NCBI RefSeq assembly: GCF_026427355.1
Contig: NZ_CP102664.1
Location: 2,294,001-2,358,000, forward strand
DNA from: Sphingobium sp. JS3065
GTDB taxonomy: Bacteria; Pseudomonadota; Alphaproteobacteria; Sphingomonadales; Sphingomonadaceae
Length of the DNA: 64,000 nt
Direction of reading: 5' to 3'
The position numbers and the translations under genes are program-made. The notes under the pieces are model-generated. The model saw nothing but the letters and a program-made list of their open reading frames with translations, was not told where the DNA came from and did not search any database. Below, in pieces: positions 26,681-38,081 of this stretch; within the stretch, counting starts at the first letter, position 1, and the number at the start of each line of letters is the position of its first letter.

Positions 26681-26782
26681 CTCCCCCCTCCCGCAAGCAG
26701 GAGGGGTCGGGGGTGGGCAGCCTCCAGAAGAGGCTCGCTGCGCTCGCACCCACCCCTGACCCCTCCCTTGAAAGGGAGGGGA
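26681..26782. repeat. Extragenic repeat C, copy 1
   Basis: Palindromic block between rsmB and guaB, running from CTCCCCCCTCCCGCAAGCAG through GAGGCTCGCTGCGCTCGCAC to CCCCTCCCTTGAAAGGGAGG. A related block lies at 50703-50828, sharing the GAGGCTCGCT..CGCTCGCACCCACCCCT centre. It contains no gene. Confidence 0.7.
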
Positions 26783-26793
26783 ATTAATAGGCC

Positions 26794-28332
<1,539 letters not shown>

Positions 28333-28464
28333 TTAAGCAGGAAAACAGCCAGACCCCCGGAGATATTTTATTGCGCGCTGGGTGATCGGATATGGGCCGG
28401 TCTATGGAAGGGGGGGATGTCTTTGACTGTCCAAACCCCTCGATCTTTCGATCCCAGAAACAGA

Positions 28465-28496
28465 TCGGGCGGAGCCTGCATCCAGACCCCGCCCGA
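28465..28496 (-). terminator. Likely terminator of thrS-infC
   Basis: On the minus strand TCGGGCGG (from 28496) pairs with CCGCCCGA ending at 28465 around a 16-nt loop, followed by TCTGTTTCTGG. It lies 26 nt after the infC stop. The T-run is interrupted, so efficiency is uncertain. Confidence 0.6.
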
Positions 28497-28522
28497 CATC
28501 GCTTCCTGAAACCGGGAAACCC

Positions 28523-29068
28523 TTATTTCGGCGCCAGCACCATCAGCATCTGGCGGCCTTCCATGCGGGGATAGGCTTCGACCTTGGCGATCTCGCCCAC
28601 ATTTTCCGCCACGCGCTGGAGCAACTGCATGCCAAGCTGCTGGTGCGACAATTCGCGGCCGCGGAAACGCAGGGTGATCTTCACCTTGTCGCCGTCGCCG
28701 ATGAAATCATGGACCTTCTTCATCTTCGTATCATAGTCATGATCGTCGATGTTCGGACGCATCTTGATCTCTTTGAGTTCCTGCGTCTTCTGGGTCTTGC
28801 GGGCGATGTTCGCCTTTTTCTGGGCTTCGTACTTATACTTGCCGATGTCCAGGAACTTGCAGACCGGCGGATCGGCGGTCGGCGACACTTCGACCAGGTC
28901 CAGGCCCAGTTCGTAAGCGCGCTCCATCGCCTCCTGCGTAAACATCACGCCCAGATTTTCGCCTTCGTCGTCGATCACGCGCACCTTGGGCACGGTGATG
29001 AACTCATTGTAACGGGGACCGGACTTAGGCGGCGGCGCCATCGGGCGGCGCATCATTGGCGGACGTAT
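28523..29068 (-). CDS. infC: Translation initiation factor IF-3, apparent ATA start
   Basis: The protein body ([20 protein letters not shown], then [15 protein letters not shown], then [14 protein letters not shown], ending QMLMVLAPK) is clearly IF3. A perfect AGGAG (29077-29081) lies 8 nt before ATA at 29066-29068. The first ATG at 29056 would be 20 nt away. Starting at ATA gives 181 residues ([11 protein letters not shown]...). E. coli infC uses ATT and is self-regulated because IF3 rejects rare starts, so the same feedback is inferred. It follows thrS, the usual order. Confidence 0.95.
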   Translation of the reverse strand: MRPPMMRRPMAPPPKSGPRYNEFITVPKVRVIDDEGENLGVMFTQEAMERAYELGLDLVEVSPTADPPVCKFLDIGKYKYEAQKKANIARKTQKTQELKEIKMRPNIDDHDYDTKMKKVHDFIGDGDKVKITLRFRGRELSHQQLGMQLLQRVAENVGEIAKVEAYPRMEGRQMLMVLAPK

Positions 29069-29114
29069 AGCAGCTTCTCCTACGGTAGTTGATAGAACGA
29101 CTCTGGCGGCGCTT

Positions 29115-29165
29115 TAGAGCATTTTGAAGTCGGCTGGAACAGCCGATGGCTCGCAAAATGCGGCA
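29115..29165. repeat. Extragenic repeat D, copy 1 (between thrS and infC)
   Basis: AGAGCATTTTGAAGTCGGCT followed by GGAACAGCCGATGGCTCGCAAAATGCGGC folds into nested hairpins (AGTCGGCTGGAACAGCCGAT; GCATTTT..AAAATGC). A close copy is at 31353-31404, upstream of thrS. A related AGAGCATGATCCGATTC word follows at about 29176-29210. Confidence 0.75.
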
Positions 29166-29278
29166 AAAGACGAACTAGAGCATGATCCGATTCAAATCGG
29201 AGCAGGCTCTAGCGCAAAGCCGAAAGGGGCGGCAAGCCCGCAATTGCGGATTTACCAGCCCCATGTGGCATCGCTGCC

Positions 29279-31261
29279 TCACTGCATATCGGGTGCGAGC
29301 GCCTCTTTTGCAAGACGGGCGATGACGTCATCGACCGAAAGGATGGTCTGCCCATCCTTGCCCAGTTCGCGCAGCGCCACCGTGCCCTCATCCGCCTCGC
29401 GACGCCCGACGACCAGCAAATTCGGCACTTTCGCAAGGCTGTGCTCACGCACCTTATAGTTGATCTTCTCGTTGCGAATGTCGGTTTCCGCCCGGATTCC
29501 CGCCGCCCGCAGCTTTTCGGCAACCGTCTGGGCATAGTCGTCAGCGTCCGACACGATGGTCGCCACCACCGCCTGCACCGGCGCCAGCCAGAGCGGGAAT
29601 TTGCCCGCATAATGCTCGATCAATATGCCGATGAAGCGCTCATAGCTGCCGAAAATCGCCCGGTGGAGCATCACCGGCCGATGCCGCTCGCCATCCTCCC
29701 CCACATAGGAGGCGTCGAGTCGCTCTGGCAGCACGCGGTCGGACTGGATCGTCCCGACCTGCCAGGTCCGTCCGATCGCGTCGGTCAGATGCCATTCCAG
29801 CTTGGGCGCGTAGAAGGCGCCCTCGCCCGGCAGTTCCTCCCAGCCATATTCCGGCGTGTTCAGCCCCGCCGCAGCGACCGCATTGCGCAGTTCTTCTTCC
29901 GCCTTGTCCCACATCTCCTCCGTGCCGAAGCGCTTTTCCGGGCGCAGCGCCAGCTTGATCGAGTAGGTGAAACCGAAGTCCTTGTAGATGCGGTCCGCCA
30001 GCGCGCAGAAGGCACGAACTTCCTCCACGATCTGATCCTCGCGGCAGAAGATATGCGCGTCGTCCTGCGTGAACTGGCGCACGCGCATCAGCCCGTGCAG
30101 CGCGCCATGCGGCTCATTGCGATGGCAGCAGCCATTCTCATAGAAGCGCAGCGGCAGGTCGCGATAGCTCTTGATCCCCTGCTTGAAGATCAGGATATGC
30201 GCCGGACAGTTCATCGGTTTCAGCGCCATCCAGTCGGCGCCGTCGGACACCAGCGGTCCTTCATCCTCGACATTGGGCACTTCGTCGGGGATGACGAACA
30301 TATTCTCGCGATATTTGCCCCAATGGCCGGACTGCTCCCACTGGCGGGCGTCCATCACCTGCGGCGTCTTGACCTCGCGATAGCCGGCATCGTCGATGGC
30401 GCGGCGCATATAGGCTTCCAGTTCCCGCCAGATCAGATAGCCCTTGGGATGCCAGAAGACCGACCCATGCGCCTCCTGCTGGAGGTGGAACAGGTCCATC
30501 TCCGCGCCCAGCTTGCGATGGTCGCGCTTGCCCGCCTCCTCCAGCCGCGTGAGGTGCGCGTCGAGCTGCTTCCTGTTCAGCCAGCCGGTGCCGTAGATGC
30601 GGCTGAGCATCGCATTCTTCTGGTCGCCGCGCCAATAGGCGCCCGACACGCGGGTCAGCCTGAACGCCGCCGGATCGAGCTTGCCGGTCGAAGCGAGGTG
30701 CGGCCCCCGGCACATGTCGAGCCATTCGTTACCCGACCAATAGACCGTCAGTTCCTCGCCCTCCGGCAGTTCGGCGGCCCATTCGGCCTTGAACGTCTCG
30801 CCCTCCGCCTGCCAGCGGGCGATCAGATCTTCGCGCCGCCACACTTCGCGGCGCAACGGCTTGTCGGCGGCGATGATCTCCCGCATCTTCGCCTCGATGA
30901 CGGGCAGATCCTCCTCGGTGAAGGGCCGGTCCTTCGGCGCGAAATCATAGTAGAAGCCATCGTCGGTCGACGGCCCGAAGGTGATCTGCGTCCCCGGGAA
31001 CAGCGCCTGCACCGCCTCCGCCAGAATATGGGCGAAGTCGTGCCGCGCCAGTTCCAGCGCGTCCGCCTCATCCCTGCTTGTCACCAGCGCCAGTTGCGCG
31101 TCGGCCTCCAGCGGGCGCATGATATCGCGCAGTTCGCCATCGACCCGTGCCGCGATGGCGGCCTTGGCCAGACCCGGCCCGATCGCCGCCGCAATGTCCG
31201 CCGGGGTAGTGCCGGGCGCGACTTCACGCACGGAACCATCGGGCAGGGTGATCTTGAGCAT
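29279..31261 (-). CDS. thrS: Threonyl-tRNA synthetase
   Basis: The ATG at 31261 gives 660 residues. Order: TGS domain ([13 protein letters not shown]), editing/SAD domain with [11 protein letters not shown], class II core, and the C-terminal anticodon-binding domain ([19 protein letters not shown]). The core includes the zinc Cys of [11 protein letters not shown], the RMRVREF-like [14 protein letters not shown], and [14 protein letters not shown]. It charges tRNA-Thr and removes serine mischarges. A TTG extension to 31300 is possible but lacks support. It is upstream of infC on the same strand. Confidence 0.97.
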   Translation of the reverse strand: MLKITLPDGSVREVAPGTTPADIAAAIGPGLAKAAIAARVDGELRDIMRPLEADAQLALVTSRDEADALELARHDFAHILAEAVQALFPGTQITFGPSTDDGFYYDFAPKDRPFTEEDLPVIEAKMREIIAADKPLRREVWRREDLIARWQAEGETFKAEWAAELPEGEELTVYWSGNEWLDMCRGPHLASTGKLDPAAFRLTRVSGAYWRGDQKNAMLSRIYGTGWLNRKQLDAHLTRLEEAGKRDHRKLGAEMDLFHLQQEAHGSVFWHPKGYLIWRELEAYMRRAIDDAGYREVKTPQVMDARQWEQSGHWGKYRENMFVIPDEVPNVEDEGPLVSDGADWMALKPMNCPAHILIFKQGIKSYRDLPLRFYENGCCHRNEPHGALHGLMRVRQFTQDDAHIFCREDQIVEEVRAFCALADRIYKDFGFTYSIKLALRPEKRFGTEEMWDKAEEELRNAVAAAGLNTPEYGWEELPGEGAFYAPKLEWHLTDAIGRTWQVGTIQSDRVLPERLDASYVGEDGERHRPVMLHRAIFGSYERFIGILIEHYAGKFPLWLAPVQAVVATIVSDADDYAQTVAEKLRAAGIRAETDIRNEKINYKVREHSLAKVPNLLVVGRREADEGTVALRELGKDGQTILSVDDVIARLAKEALAPDMQ

Positions 31262-31352
31262 GGCGGACACGGACGGTCTTTCTGTTGAAATGAGAGGCAA
31301 GCAGCCGAAAAAAGCCGCGCCTTCCCCATAAATGGGCCGCCCGGCCTGTCAA

Positions 31353-31404
31353 TAGAGCGTTCCGAAGTCGGCTGGAACAGCCGATGACTCGCAGAACGCG
31401 GCAA
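31353..31404. repeat. Extragenic repeat D, copy 2 (upstream of thrS)
   Basis: AGAGCGTTCCGAAGTCGGCT followed by GGAACAGCCGATGACTCGCAGAACGCGGC differs from copy 1 by compensating changes in the outer stem: GCATTTT/AAAATGC becomes GCGTTCC/AGAACGC. The hairpin is therefore conserved while the sequence is not. Confidence 0.75.
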
Positions 31405-31501
31405 GCAGATGCGCAGGGCCTCATCCGCCGCGCCGGGGTCAAGAAACTCGGCTTCATCGGCAACGAACGCTACGCCAGCTTCTGAGGCCGGAGAGAGACG
31501 G

Positions 31502-31867
31502 TCAGGCGAACAGCAGCCGCGCCTGATCGTCCGTCGCCTGCAGGAAGGCGATGGGGCCGCCGACCTCCACACCCGGCGGCAGGTCCGCGACGGTCAGGCC
31601 GGAGAGCGCCAGCCCGCTCTGGCATACCGTCAACGCCACGCCCAGCGCCAGCGCTTCTTCGACCAGCATCGCCAGCGTGGGCAATCCCGCCACCCGATGC
31701 GCCTCGTCCTGGGGCGCCGCCATCGGCGCGCGCAGCAATGCCACGGCGTCCAGTTGCAGGAACACAGCCGCCGCGCCGCCCAGCGCCGCCTGCGCCGCCG
31801 CCATCACCAGCGCCCCGCGCAGCCGCTCCGCATCCGCCGACGCGACGACGATCCTCAGTGCGCGCAT
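31502..31867 (-). CDS. DsrE/DsrF-like small protein
   Basis: A 121-residue protein from ATG 31867. It has a Rossmann-like alternation (LRIVVASADAERLRGALVMAAA, AAVFLQLDAVALL) and a Cys in LGVALTVCQSGLALSG, at the place where DsrE-family proteins keep their sulfur-carrying Cys. It overlaps the end of the upstream ThiF-like gene by 13 nt, so the two are made together. A role in sulfur relay is plausible from the family and the partner but is inferred. The downstream 240 nt contain repeat D. Confidence 0.7.
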   Translation of the reverse strand: MRALRIVVASADAERLRGALVMAAAQAALGGAAAVFLQLDAVALLRAPMAAPQDEAHRVAGLPTLAMLVEEALALGVALTVCQSGLALSGLTVADLPPGVEVGGPIAFLQATDDQARLLFA

Positions 31868-32616
31868 AGTTCCACGGCGCAGGCCGGGCAGGCCGGGTCT
31901 TTGGGCACCGCCACGGTGCGGAACCGCATCGACAGCAGATCGGCCAGCAGCAACCGTCCCGCCATATCCTCGCCAAAGGGCACCAGCGCCCGGATCACCT
32001 CCAGCGCCGCCAGACTGCCCATCACGCCGGTCAGCGCGCCGATGACACCGGTTTCGGAACAATTGCGCTCCGGCGCATCCTCCGGCGATCCGACCAGACA
32101 GCGATAGCAGGGCTTGTCCGCCTCCCACCCGCGATAGGTGGATAGCTGCCCCTCAAACGGCCCGACCGCGGCCGACACCAGCGGAATCCGCAATTTCCGC
32201 GCACAGTCCGCCACCGCCAGCCGCGTCGCGAAACTGTCGCAACCGTCCAGCACCACATCCGCCTCGCGCAGCATCAGCGCGGCATTGTCCGCATCGATCC
32301 GGGCGTTGATCGGGATCAGCTTTACATCGGGATTGAGCCGCGCCACCGCCGCCATCGCCAACTCGGCCTTGGGCGATCCGATATCGTCGGTCCCGAACAA
32401 TATCTGCCGCTGCAAATTGGACAGGGCGACCGCGTCGTCGTCGATCACCCGGATCGTGCCGACGCCCGCCGCCGCCAGATAGAGGATCGCCGGGCTGCCG
32501 ATCCCGCCCGCGCCGATCACCGCGACATCCGCCGACAGCAGCCGGGCCTGCCCCGCGCCGCCAATCTCCTTCAGCACGATATGGCGGGCGTAGCGCTCCA
32601 ACTGCTCGTCGGTCAT
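31855..32616 (-). CDS. moeB: HesA/MoeB/ThiF-family adenylyltransferase
   Basis: A 253-residue E1-like protein. VAVIGAGGIGSPAILYLAAAGVGTI binds ATP, and RVIDDDAVALSNLQRQILF with the Arg and DGCDSFATR follow the family pattern. Zinc Cys pairs are KPCYRCLVG and DPACPACAVEL. No obvious catalytic crossover Cys region differs from MoeB. It adenylates the C-terminal Gly-Gly of a small sulfur carrier (MoaD or ThiS); which one is not shown here. The stop lies 13 nt inside the DsrE-like gene. It is downstream of dut with a 2-nt gap. Confidence 0.85.
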   Translation of the reverse strand: MTDEQLERYARHIVLKEIGGAGQARLLSADVAVIGAGGIGSPAILYLAAAGVGTIRVIDDDAVALSNLQRQILFGTDDIGSPKAELAMAAVARLNPDVKLIPINARIDADNAALMLREADVVLDGCDSFATRLAVADCARKLRIPLVSAAVGPFEGQLSTYRGWEADKPCYRCLVGSPEDAPERNCSETGVIGALTGVMGSLAALEVIRALVPFGEDMAGRLLLADLLSMRFRTVAVPKDPACPACAVELCAH

Positions 32617-32618
32617 GG

Positions 32619-33077
32619 CTATTTCACCCCTGTCGACCCGAAACCGCCCGCACCGCGAACCGTCTCGTCCAGTTCCTCCACCTCTTCGAAACAGGCCATC
32701 TGGACCGGCGCGGCCACCAGTTGCGCGATCCGGTCGCCGCGCGCGATGACAAAAGGCTCGGACCCCAGATTGATCAAGATGACCTTCAATTCGCCCCGAT
32801 AATCGGCGTCGATGGTGCCCGGCGTGTTGGGCAGGCTGATCCCGTGCTTCAGCGCCAGGCCCGACCGGGGCCGCACCTGCACCTCATACCCCTCCGGAAT
32901 CGCCATGGCGAAGCCCGTCGACACCGCATGCCGCCCGCCCGGCACCAGGATGACGTCCTCCGCCGACACCACATCCATCCCCGCCGCATGCGCCGTCGCA
33001 TAGGCGGGCGCCGGCAGCCCTTCGCCATGGGGCAAGCGCTTCAGGCGGATTTCAATCGGAACCAGTGGAGAGGGCAT
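32619..33077 (-). CDS. dut: dUTP diphosphatase
   Basis: A 152-residue trimeric-type dUTPase with all five motifs: [35 protein letters not shown] (catalytic Asp and Tyr), [10 protein letters not shown] and the C-terminal [10 protein letters not shown]. It hydrolyses dUTP to dUMP, preventing uracil incorporation and feeding thymidylate synthesis. It overlaps the coaBC end by 26 nt; coaBC-dut is a conserved pair in proteobacteria. Downstream is the ThiF-like gene, with two bases between. Confidence 0.97.
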   Translation of the reverse strand: MPSPLVPIEIRLKRLPHGEGLPAPAYATAHAAGMDVVSAEDVILVPGGRHAVSTGFAMAIPEGYEVQVRPRSGLALKHGISLPNTPGTIDADYRGELKVILINLGSEPFVIARGDRIAQLVAAPVQMACFEEVEELDETVRGAGGFGSTGVK

Positions 33078-34296
33078 GGGCGACCTTTTCTATCAAACGG
33101 GTGGCGACGGCGTCCTTGGGCAGATTTTCCCAGCTTTCGACGCCGTCCCTGGAAACGATATGCACGCTGTTGGAATCGCCGCCCATCACGTCACCGGAAA
33201 CGTCATTGGCGACGATCCAGTCCGCCCCCTTGCGCGCCAGCTTGGCCTGCGCATGTTCAGCGACTTTCTGCGTCTCTGCGGCGAAGCCCACCAGCAGGGC
33301 GGGCCGCTTCGCATGCTTTCCCAATGTGGTGAGAATATCCGGATTCTCGACCAGCGGCAGCGGCGCAGGCTTGCCCGATCCATCCTTTTTCAGCTTCTGG
33401 TCGGCGGCGTCGGCCGTGCGCCAGTCCGCCACCGCCGCCACCATGATCGCCGCATCGGCGGGCAGGGCGGCCTCCACCGCCGCCAGCATCTCCCGCGCCG
33501 TCTCGACATCGACGCGGCGCACGCCCGCAGGGGTGGGCAGATGCACCGGCCCCGCCACCAAAGTCACCCGCGCCCCCGCCCGCGCCGCCGCCGCCGCGAC
33601 GGCGAAGCCCTGCTTCCCCGAAGAGCGGTTGGCGATATAGCGCACCGGGTCGATCGGCTCATGCGTCGGTCCGGCCGTCACCAGCACATGCCGCCCGGCA
33701 AGCGGCGTGTCGGCCCCTTCGAAATCCGGCTGCCCGGCCAGCGGATCGGCGGGCAGGGGCAATGCCAGCAACCGCGCCACCTCCGCCGCGATCGCCTGCG
33801 GCTCAGGCAGGCGGCCCTTGCCATATTCGCCGCACGCCATCTCGCCGCTGTCCGGCTCCATGACATGCACGCCGTCGGCCTTGAGTTGCGCGATGTTCCG
33901 CTGGGTCGCCGCATGATGCCACATGCGGATGTTCATCGCGGGCACCGCCAGCACCGACTTATCGGTCGCCAGCAGCAGTGTCGTCGCCAGATTATCGGCG
34001 ATGCCGCCCGCCATCTTGGCCAGGATATTCGCCGTCGCGGGCGCCACCACGACCAGATCGGCCTGCCGCGAAAGCTGGATATGGCCGATCTCGCGCTCTT
34101 CCTTCAGGTCGAACATGTCGCCATAGACATGGTCCTCGGTCAGCACGCCCAGCGACAGCGGCGTCACGAATTTTTCCGCGCTCTCGGTCAGCACCGCCCG
34201 CACGGCCATTCCCCGCTTGCGCAGCAGCCGCACCAGCTCCAGCGATTTATACGCCGCGATGCCGCCTGAAATGATGAGAAGGATGCGCTTGGTCAT
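33052..34296 (-). CDS. coaBC: Bifunctional phosphopantothenoylcysteine decarboxylase / phosphopantothenate-cysteine ligase
   Basis: A 414-residue fusion. The N-terminal CoaC flavoprotein has [17 protein letters not shown], the active-site His in [14 protein letters not shown] and the substrate-recognition Cys in [11 protein letters not shown]. The C-terminal CoaB begins at [19 protein letters not shown] with the [10 protein letters not shown] motif and includes VAAVADWR. It performs two steps from 4'-phosphopantothenate to 4'-phosphopantetheine in CoA synthesis. Its 3' end overlaps dut by 26 nt. It leads a four-gene run (coaBC, dut, moeB-like, DsrE-like). Confidence 0.97.
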   Translation of the reverse strand: MTKRILLIISGGIAAYKSLELVRLLRKRGMAVRAVLTESAEKFVTPLSLGVLTEDHVYGDMFDLKEEREIGHIQLSRQADLVVVAPATANILAKMAGGIADNLATTLLLATDKSVLAVPAMNIRMWHHAATQRNIAQLKADGVHVMEPDSGEMACGEYGKGRLPEPQAIAAEVARLLALPLPADPLAGQPDFEGADTPLAGRHVLVTAGPTHEPIDPVRYIANRSSGKQGFAVAAAAARAGARVTLVAGPVHLPTPAGVRRVDVETAREMLAAVEAALPADAAIMVAAVADWRTADAADQKLKKDGSGKPAPLPLVENPDILTTLGKHAKRPALLVGFAAETQKVAEHAQAKLARKGADWIVANDVSGDVMGGDSNSVHIVSRDGVESWENLPKDAVATRLIEKVAHALSTGSD

Positions 34297-34354
34297 GACA
34301 AGCCATCATTTGGTCGCGACGCGCGGACTTGTCCAGCCCGGATACCCTGCCCTG

Positions 34355-34690
34355 CATCCGTCATCCCAGCGAAAGCTGGGATCTCGTGAGGCTAGGCCGC
34401 GTGGACAAATTAGGAAATGCCTGGAAATGGTCAATAGCGGACGCTTTTAATCCTCCCTACGCGAAGCGTGGGGAGGGGGACCATGCGAAGCATGGTGGAG
34501 GGGAAATGGGTGACCTGCGTATCTTCCCCTCCACCAGGCTTCGGCCGGTCCCCCTCCCCATCTATCAATGGGGAAGAATAGGATAGGTCCGCTCTCCACC
34601 CAAATCTCAGTCCAGCGGGTCTTGAATTTGTCCACCCGGCCTACTCTGTGCCCTCCCGCCTGAGATCCCAGCTTTCGCGGGGATGACGAT
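34355..34690. repeat. Gap of repeated palindromes between coaBC and ftsH
   Basis: The 34297-34793 gap has no gene. It holds CATCCCAGCGAAAGCTGGGA (from 34362) and its inverted partner CCCAGCTTTCGCGGGGATGA (34667-34686). Between them is a block of CCTCCCTACGCGAAGCGTGG and related hairpins. The same CATCCCAGCGAAAGCTGGGA pair occurs at 59865-59943. Confidence 0.75.
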
Positions 34691-34743
34691 AGGGCAACGA
34701 TGAACGACATCCGCAAATGTCCCACAGCCGACACCGCGAAAAT

Positions 34744-34777
34744 AAAAAGGACGCCGCCTTCCGGCGACGCCCTTTTT
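34744..34777 (-). terminator. Rho-independent terminator of ftsH
   Basis: On the minus strand GGGCGTCGCC pairs with GGCGGCGTCC around a GGAA tetraloop (one mismatch), followed by TTTTTATTTT. It ends 17 nt beyond the ftsH stop codon. Confidence 0.9.
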
Positions 34778-34793
34778 CAACCTGTCTGCCGGA

Positions 34794-36743
34794 TCAGGCT
34801 CCGGCAGGCGAAGGATCGCCGAACGGACCCTTCCGCCGCCGCGTCTTGGGGATGGAGGAACCCGCCACCGGGATCGCCGAAGGCTTGATCGTCGTGCCGT
34901 CGTCGCGGGTGATCTCCCCCTTGTCGAGCAGCGTCTTGATCTCCTCGCCGGAGAGCGTCTCATATTCCAGCATCGCGTTGGCGAGCAGGTGCAACTGGTC
35001 CTCATGACCCTTCAGCACTTCCTGCGCCCGCGCATAGCCCTGTTCGACCAGCCCGCGAATTTCCTTGTCGATCAGCTTCGCCGTCTCGTCCGACATGTGG
35101 ACGCGCTGGCTCTGCGAATAGCCGAGGAAGGTTTCGCCCTGCTGCTCCTCATATTGCAGCGGGCCTAGCTTGTCGGACATGCCCCATTGGGTGACCATGT
35201 CCCGCGCCAGCTTGGTGGCGTACTGGATGTCACCCGAAGCGCCGCTCGACACCTTGTCATAGCCGAAGATGATCTCCTCCGCCACGCGCCCGCCCATGGC
35301 GACGGCCATGTTCGCGTGCATCTTGTCGCGGTGATAGCTGTAGCTGTCCCGTTCCGGCAGGCGCATCACCATGCCCAGGGCGCGGCCGCGGGGGATGATC
35401 GTCGCCTTGTGGATCGGGTCGGACGCCGGTTCATGGACCGCGACGATGGCATGGCCCGCCTCATGATAGGCGGTCATCTTCTTCTCATCGTCGGTCATGA
35501 CCATGGAGCGGCGCTCGCTGCCCATCATGACCTTGTCCTTGGCCGCTTCGAACTCGTCCATGGCGACCAGACGCTTGCCCCGGCGAGCGGCCATCAAAGC
35601 CGCTTCGTTGACGAGGTTCGCCAGGTCCGCGCCGGAGAAACCGGGCGTGCCCCGCGCAATAGTGCGCGGATTGACGTCCGGGGCCAGCGGCACCTTCTTC
35701 ATGTGGACGGCCAGAATCTTCTCGCGGCCCTCGATGTCCGGGCGGGGCACGACGACCTGCCGGTCGAAACGGCCCGGACGCAGCAATGCGGGATCCAGCA
35801 CGTCGGGGCGGTTGGTCGCCGCGACGATGATGATGCCCTCATTCGCCTCGAAACCGTCCATCTCGACCAGAAGCTGGTTCAGCGTCTGCTCGCGCTCGTC
35901 ATTGCCGTTGCCCAAGCCAGCGCCGCGATGGCGGCCAACCGCATCGATTTCGTCAATGAAGACGATGCAGGGCGCGTTTTTCTTCGCCTGCTCGAACATG
36001 TCGCGCACCCGGCTCGCGCCGACGCCGACGAACATCTCCACGAAGTCGGAACCCGAAATGGTGAAGAAGGGCACGCCCGCCTCGCCCGCGATGGCGCGAG
36101 CCAGCAGCGTCTTGCCCGTACCCGGCGAACCGACCAGCAGCGCGCCCTTGGGAATCTTGCCGCCCAGCCGCGCAAATTTGCTGGGGTCTTTCAGGAATTC
36201 CACGATCTCCTGAAGCTCTTCCCGCGCTTCGTCGATACCGGCGACGTCATCGAACGTCACCTTGCCATGCTTTTCGGTCAGCAGCTTGGCCTTCGACTTG
36301 CCGAAACCCATGGCGCCGCCTGCGCCGCCGCCCTTCTGCATCTGGCGCAGCACGAAGAAGGCGATGCCCAGGATCAGCAGGAACGGCAGCGACTGGTAGA
36401 TCAGGATCATCCAGAAGCTCGGCTGCTCCTCCGCCTGGCCGGAATATTTGACGTTATAATCGTCCAGCAGGCCGGTCAGGCCCGGATCGTTCACAGGCAC
36501 CGTGCTGAATTTCTGTCCGCTGGACAGCGTGCCGGTGATGCGGTCGGTGGCGACGGCGACGTCCTTGACCTGCCCTTCCTGCACCTTGGCGCGGAATTCG
36601 GAATAGGCGATGCCGGTCCCCGCGCCCGACGCCGTGCGGCTGTCGAACATCGAGACGAAGAGCAGCAGGGCGACAATCACCCCCGCCCAAATCATCGCGC
36701 TCTTGATCCAGGGATTGCCCTGCGGGTCTTTCTCGTCGTTCAT
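34794..36743 (-). CDS. ftsH: ATP-dependent zinc metalloprotease FtsH
   Basis: A 649-residue membrane AAA+ protease. TM1 ([18 protein letters not shown]), a periplasmic FtsH_ext domain and TM2 ([18 protein letters not shown]) precede the AAA module. The module has Walker A GSPGTGKT, Walker [12 protein letters not shown], the pore-loop FVEMFVG and the second-region-of-homology RPGRFDRQ. The peptidase has HEAGHAI, with zinc bound by the two His and a downstream Asp. It degrades membrane and unstable cytosolic proteins such as LpxC and sigma-32. It is downstream of tilS and the small membrane gene; a strong terminator follows. Confidence 0.98.
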   Translation of the reverse strand: MNDEKDPQGNPWIKSAMIWAGVIVALLLFVSMFDSRTASGAGTGIAYSEFRAKVQEGQVKDVAVATDRITGTLSSGQKFSTVPVNDPGLTGLLDDYNVKYSGQAEEQPSFWMILIYQSLPFLLILGIAFFVLRQMQKGGGAGGAMGFGKSKAKLLTEKHGKVTFDDVAGIDEAREELQEIVEFLKDPSKFARLGGKIPKGALLVGSPGTGKTLLARAIAGEAGVPFFTISGSDFVEMFVGVGASRVRDMFEQAKKNAPCIVFIDEIDAVGRHRGAGLGNGNDEREQTLNQLLVEMDGFEANEGIIIVAATNRPDVLDPALLRPGRFDRQVVVPRPDIEGREKILAVHMKKVPLAPDVNPRTIARGTPGFSGADLANLVNEAALMAARRGKRLVAMDEFEAAKDKVMMGSERRSMVMTDDEKKMTAYHEAGHAIVAVHEPASDPIHKATIIPRGRALGMVMRLPERDSYSYHRDKMHANMAVAMGGRVAEEIIFGYDKVSSGASGDIQYATKLARDMVTQWGMSDKLGPLQYEEQQGETFLGYSQSQRVHMSDETAKLIDKEIRGLVEQGYARAQEVLKGHEDQLHLLANAMLEYETLSGEEIKTLLDKGEITRDDGTTIKPSAIPVAGSSIPKTRRRKGPFGDPSPAGA

Positions 36744-36807
36744 TCACACTCTCTTTCACCCGCAAGATAGGGTGCCGCCGCAAAATCGCAAGCGCGACGC
36801 CCCCGCG

Positions 36808-36999
36808 TCAACCGCCGACAATTTGCGACAGGGCGATATAGGCCAGGATCGCCGCCATCCCCGCCGATATGCCGCACAGCAGATAGCCCGCATAAAGCAG
36901 CATCGGCGGATGAGGCTGCGCCAGGCGCCGGTTACGCTGCGCCGCCGAAAGGATGACACTGGCCAGCAGACCATAAGTCAGTGCCGCAAATTCCATCAT
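36808..36999 (-). CDS. Small two-helix membrane protein, unknown
   Basis: About 63 residues from ATG 36999: two hydrophobic segments (FAALTYGLLASVILSAA and LLYAGYLLCGISAGMAAILAYIAL) joined by a basic loop (QRNRRLAQPHP). It lies between tilS and ftsH on the same strand. Protein character is good, but no family is recognised and the ribosome site is weak (GTGGGAA about 14 nt upstream). It may be missed by annotation because of its size. Confidence 0.5.
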   Translation of the reverse strand: MMEFAALTYGLLASVILSAAQRNRRLAQPHPPMLLYAGYLLCGISAGMAAILAYIALSQIVGG

Positions 37000-37129
37000 G
37001 AATCGAAAATTCCCACGCTCAAACCTCTTCATTAACCACCAAAGACGTTAAGGAAAGGTCATTGCACGGGGTCGAATCGACGGATTGTGGGGCTGGCGCG
37101 CCGGGCCGTGGAACCTTTGCGTAACGACC

Positions 37130-38074
37130 TCATTGCCACTTGCGCTGCGGTGCAACCTTCAGGGTCCAGCATGACCCGCCCTTGAGCACGAGGCGGCCGA
37201 TGCTCATCTTCCCGCCCCGGCGCGCCGCCGCGATCAGCCGGTCGATCGCATCCCCCCGCGGCGGCGGGGCATCGGGCTGCAAACGCTCGATCATCCGCAG
37301 GACCAACCGGCGCAGCAGTTCGCGCGGCAGGTCCGTCCGATCCAGCGCCAGCCCCTCTCCGTCCGGCCGGACATGATTCGCCTCGATCCCGTCGACCATC
37401 CAGTCCAGCGCCTCCTCAGCCTCCGCCAGCGCCGCCGCGCTGCGTCCCGCCGCAGCCGCGTCCATCCAGTCCACGTCCGCCAGGGCGGCACGCAACGCCG
37501 CCCGGTCGAAGCGCGGATCGCTGTTCGAAGGGTCCGTCACATACCGCAGGCCCCGCTCCAGCGCATAGGCCAGCAATTGAGCCTTGCGCACGCCCAGCAA
37601 AGGCCGCAGCACCACGCCCTGCCGCGCCCGCACACCCGCAAGCCCGCCGACCCCCGCGCCCCGGTTGAGCCGCATCAGCAGCGTTTCCAACTGGTCGTCG
37701 GCATGATGCGCGGTCAGCAGCCAGTCCAGCCCCCGCGCCGCCCGCCACTCTTCCAGCAGGGCATAGCGCTGCGTCCGCGCCCAACTTTGCACATTGCCCC
37801 GCACCGCGCCGTGCGGATGCAGCGTCGCATGCGCGATCCCCGCGTCCATGCACCAGTCCGCGACCATCGCCGCCTCGTCCGCCGAAGCCTCCCGCAAGCC
37901 ATGGTCGACCGTCGCCGCCTCGACCCGTCCCGGAAAGACCCGCGCCGCCAGATCGAGCAAGGCCATGCTGTCCGGCCCGCCCGACACCGCTACACCGAAA
38001 CGGGCGCTGGCGGCATTGTCCAACAGAGCCTGGACCGCTTGCCTCAGTTGCGTTTCAAGATCGCCCTCGGCCAT
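37130..38074 (-). CDS. tilS: tRNA(Ile)-lysidine synthetase
   Basis: A 314-residue protein, the short form without the large C-terminal domain. The PP-loop VAVSGGPDSMALLDLAARVF near residue 28, ATVDHGLREASADEA and LLTAHHADDQLETLLMRLNRGAG are the N-type ATP pyrophosphatase and tRNA-recognition motifs. It attaches lysine to C34 of tRNA-Ile(CAU) using ATP, so that AUA codons can be read. That is of interest given the ATA start of infC in this window. It starts 7 nt after the cpoB stop, so the two are probably co-transcribed. Confidence 0.94.
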   Translation of the reverse strand: MAEGDLETQLRQAVQALLDNAASARFGVAVSGGPDSMALLDLAARVFPGRVEAATVDHGLREASADEAAMVADWCMDAGIAHATLHPHGAVRGNVQSWARTQRYALLEEWRAARGLDWLLTAHHADDQLETLLMRLNRGAGVGGLAGVRARQGVVLRPLLGVRKAQLLAYALERGLRYVTDPSNSDPRFDRAALRAALADVDWMDAAAAGRSAAALAEAEEALDWMVDGIEANHVRPDGEGLALDRTDLPRELLRRLVLRMIERLQPDAPPPRGDAIDRLIAAARRGGKMSIGRLVLKGGSCWTLKVAPQRKWQ

Positions 38075-38081
38075 GCGGCGC

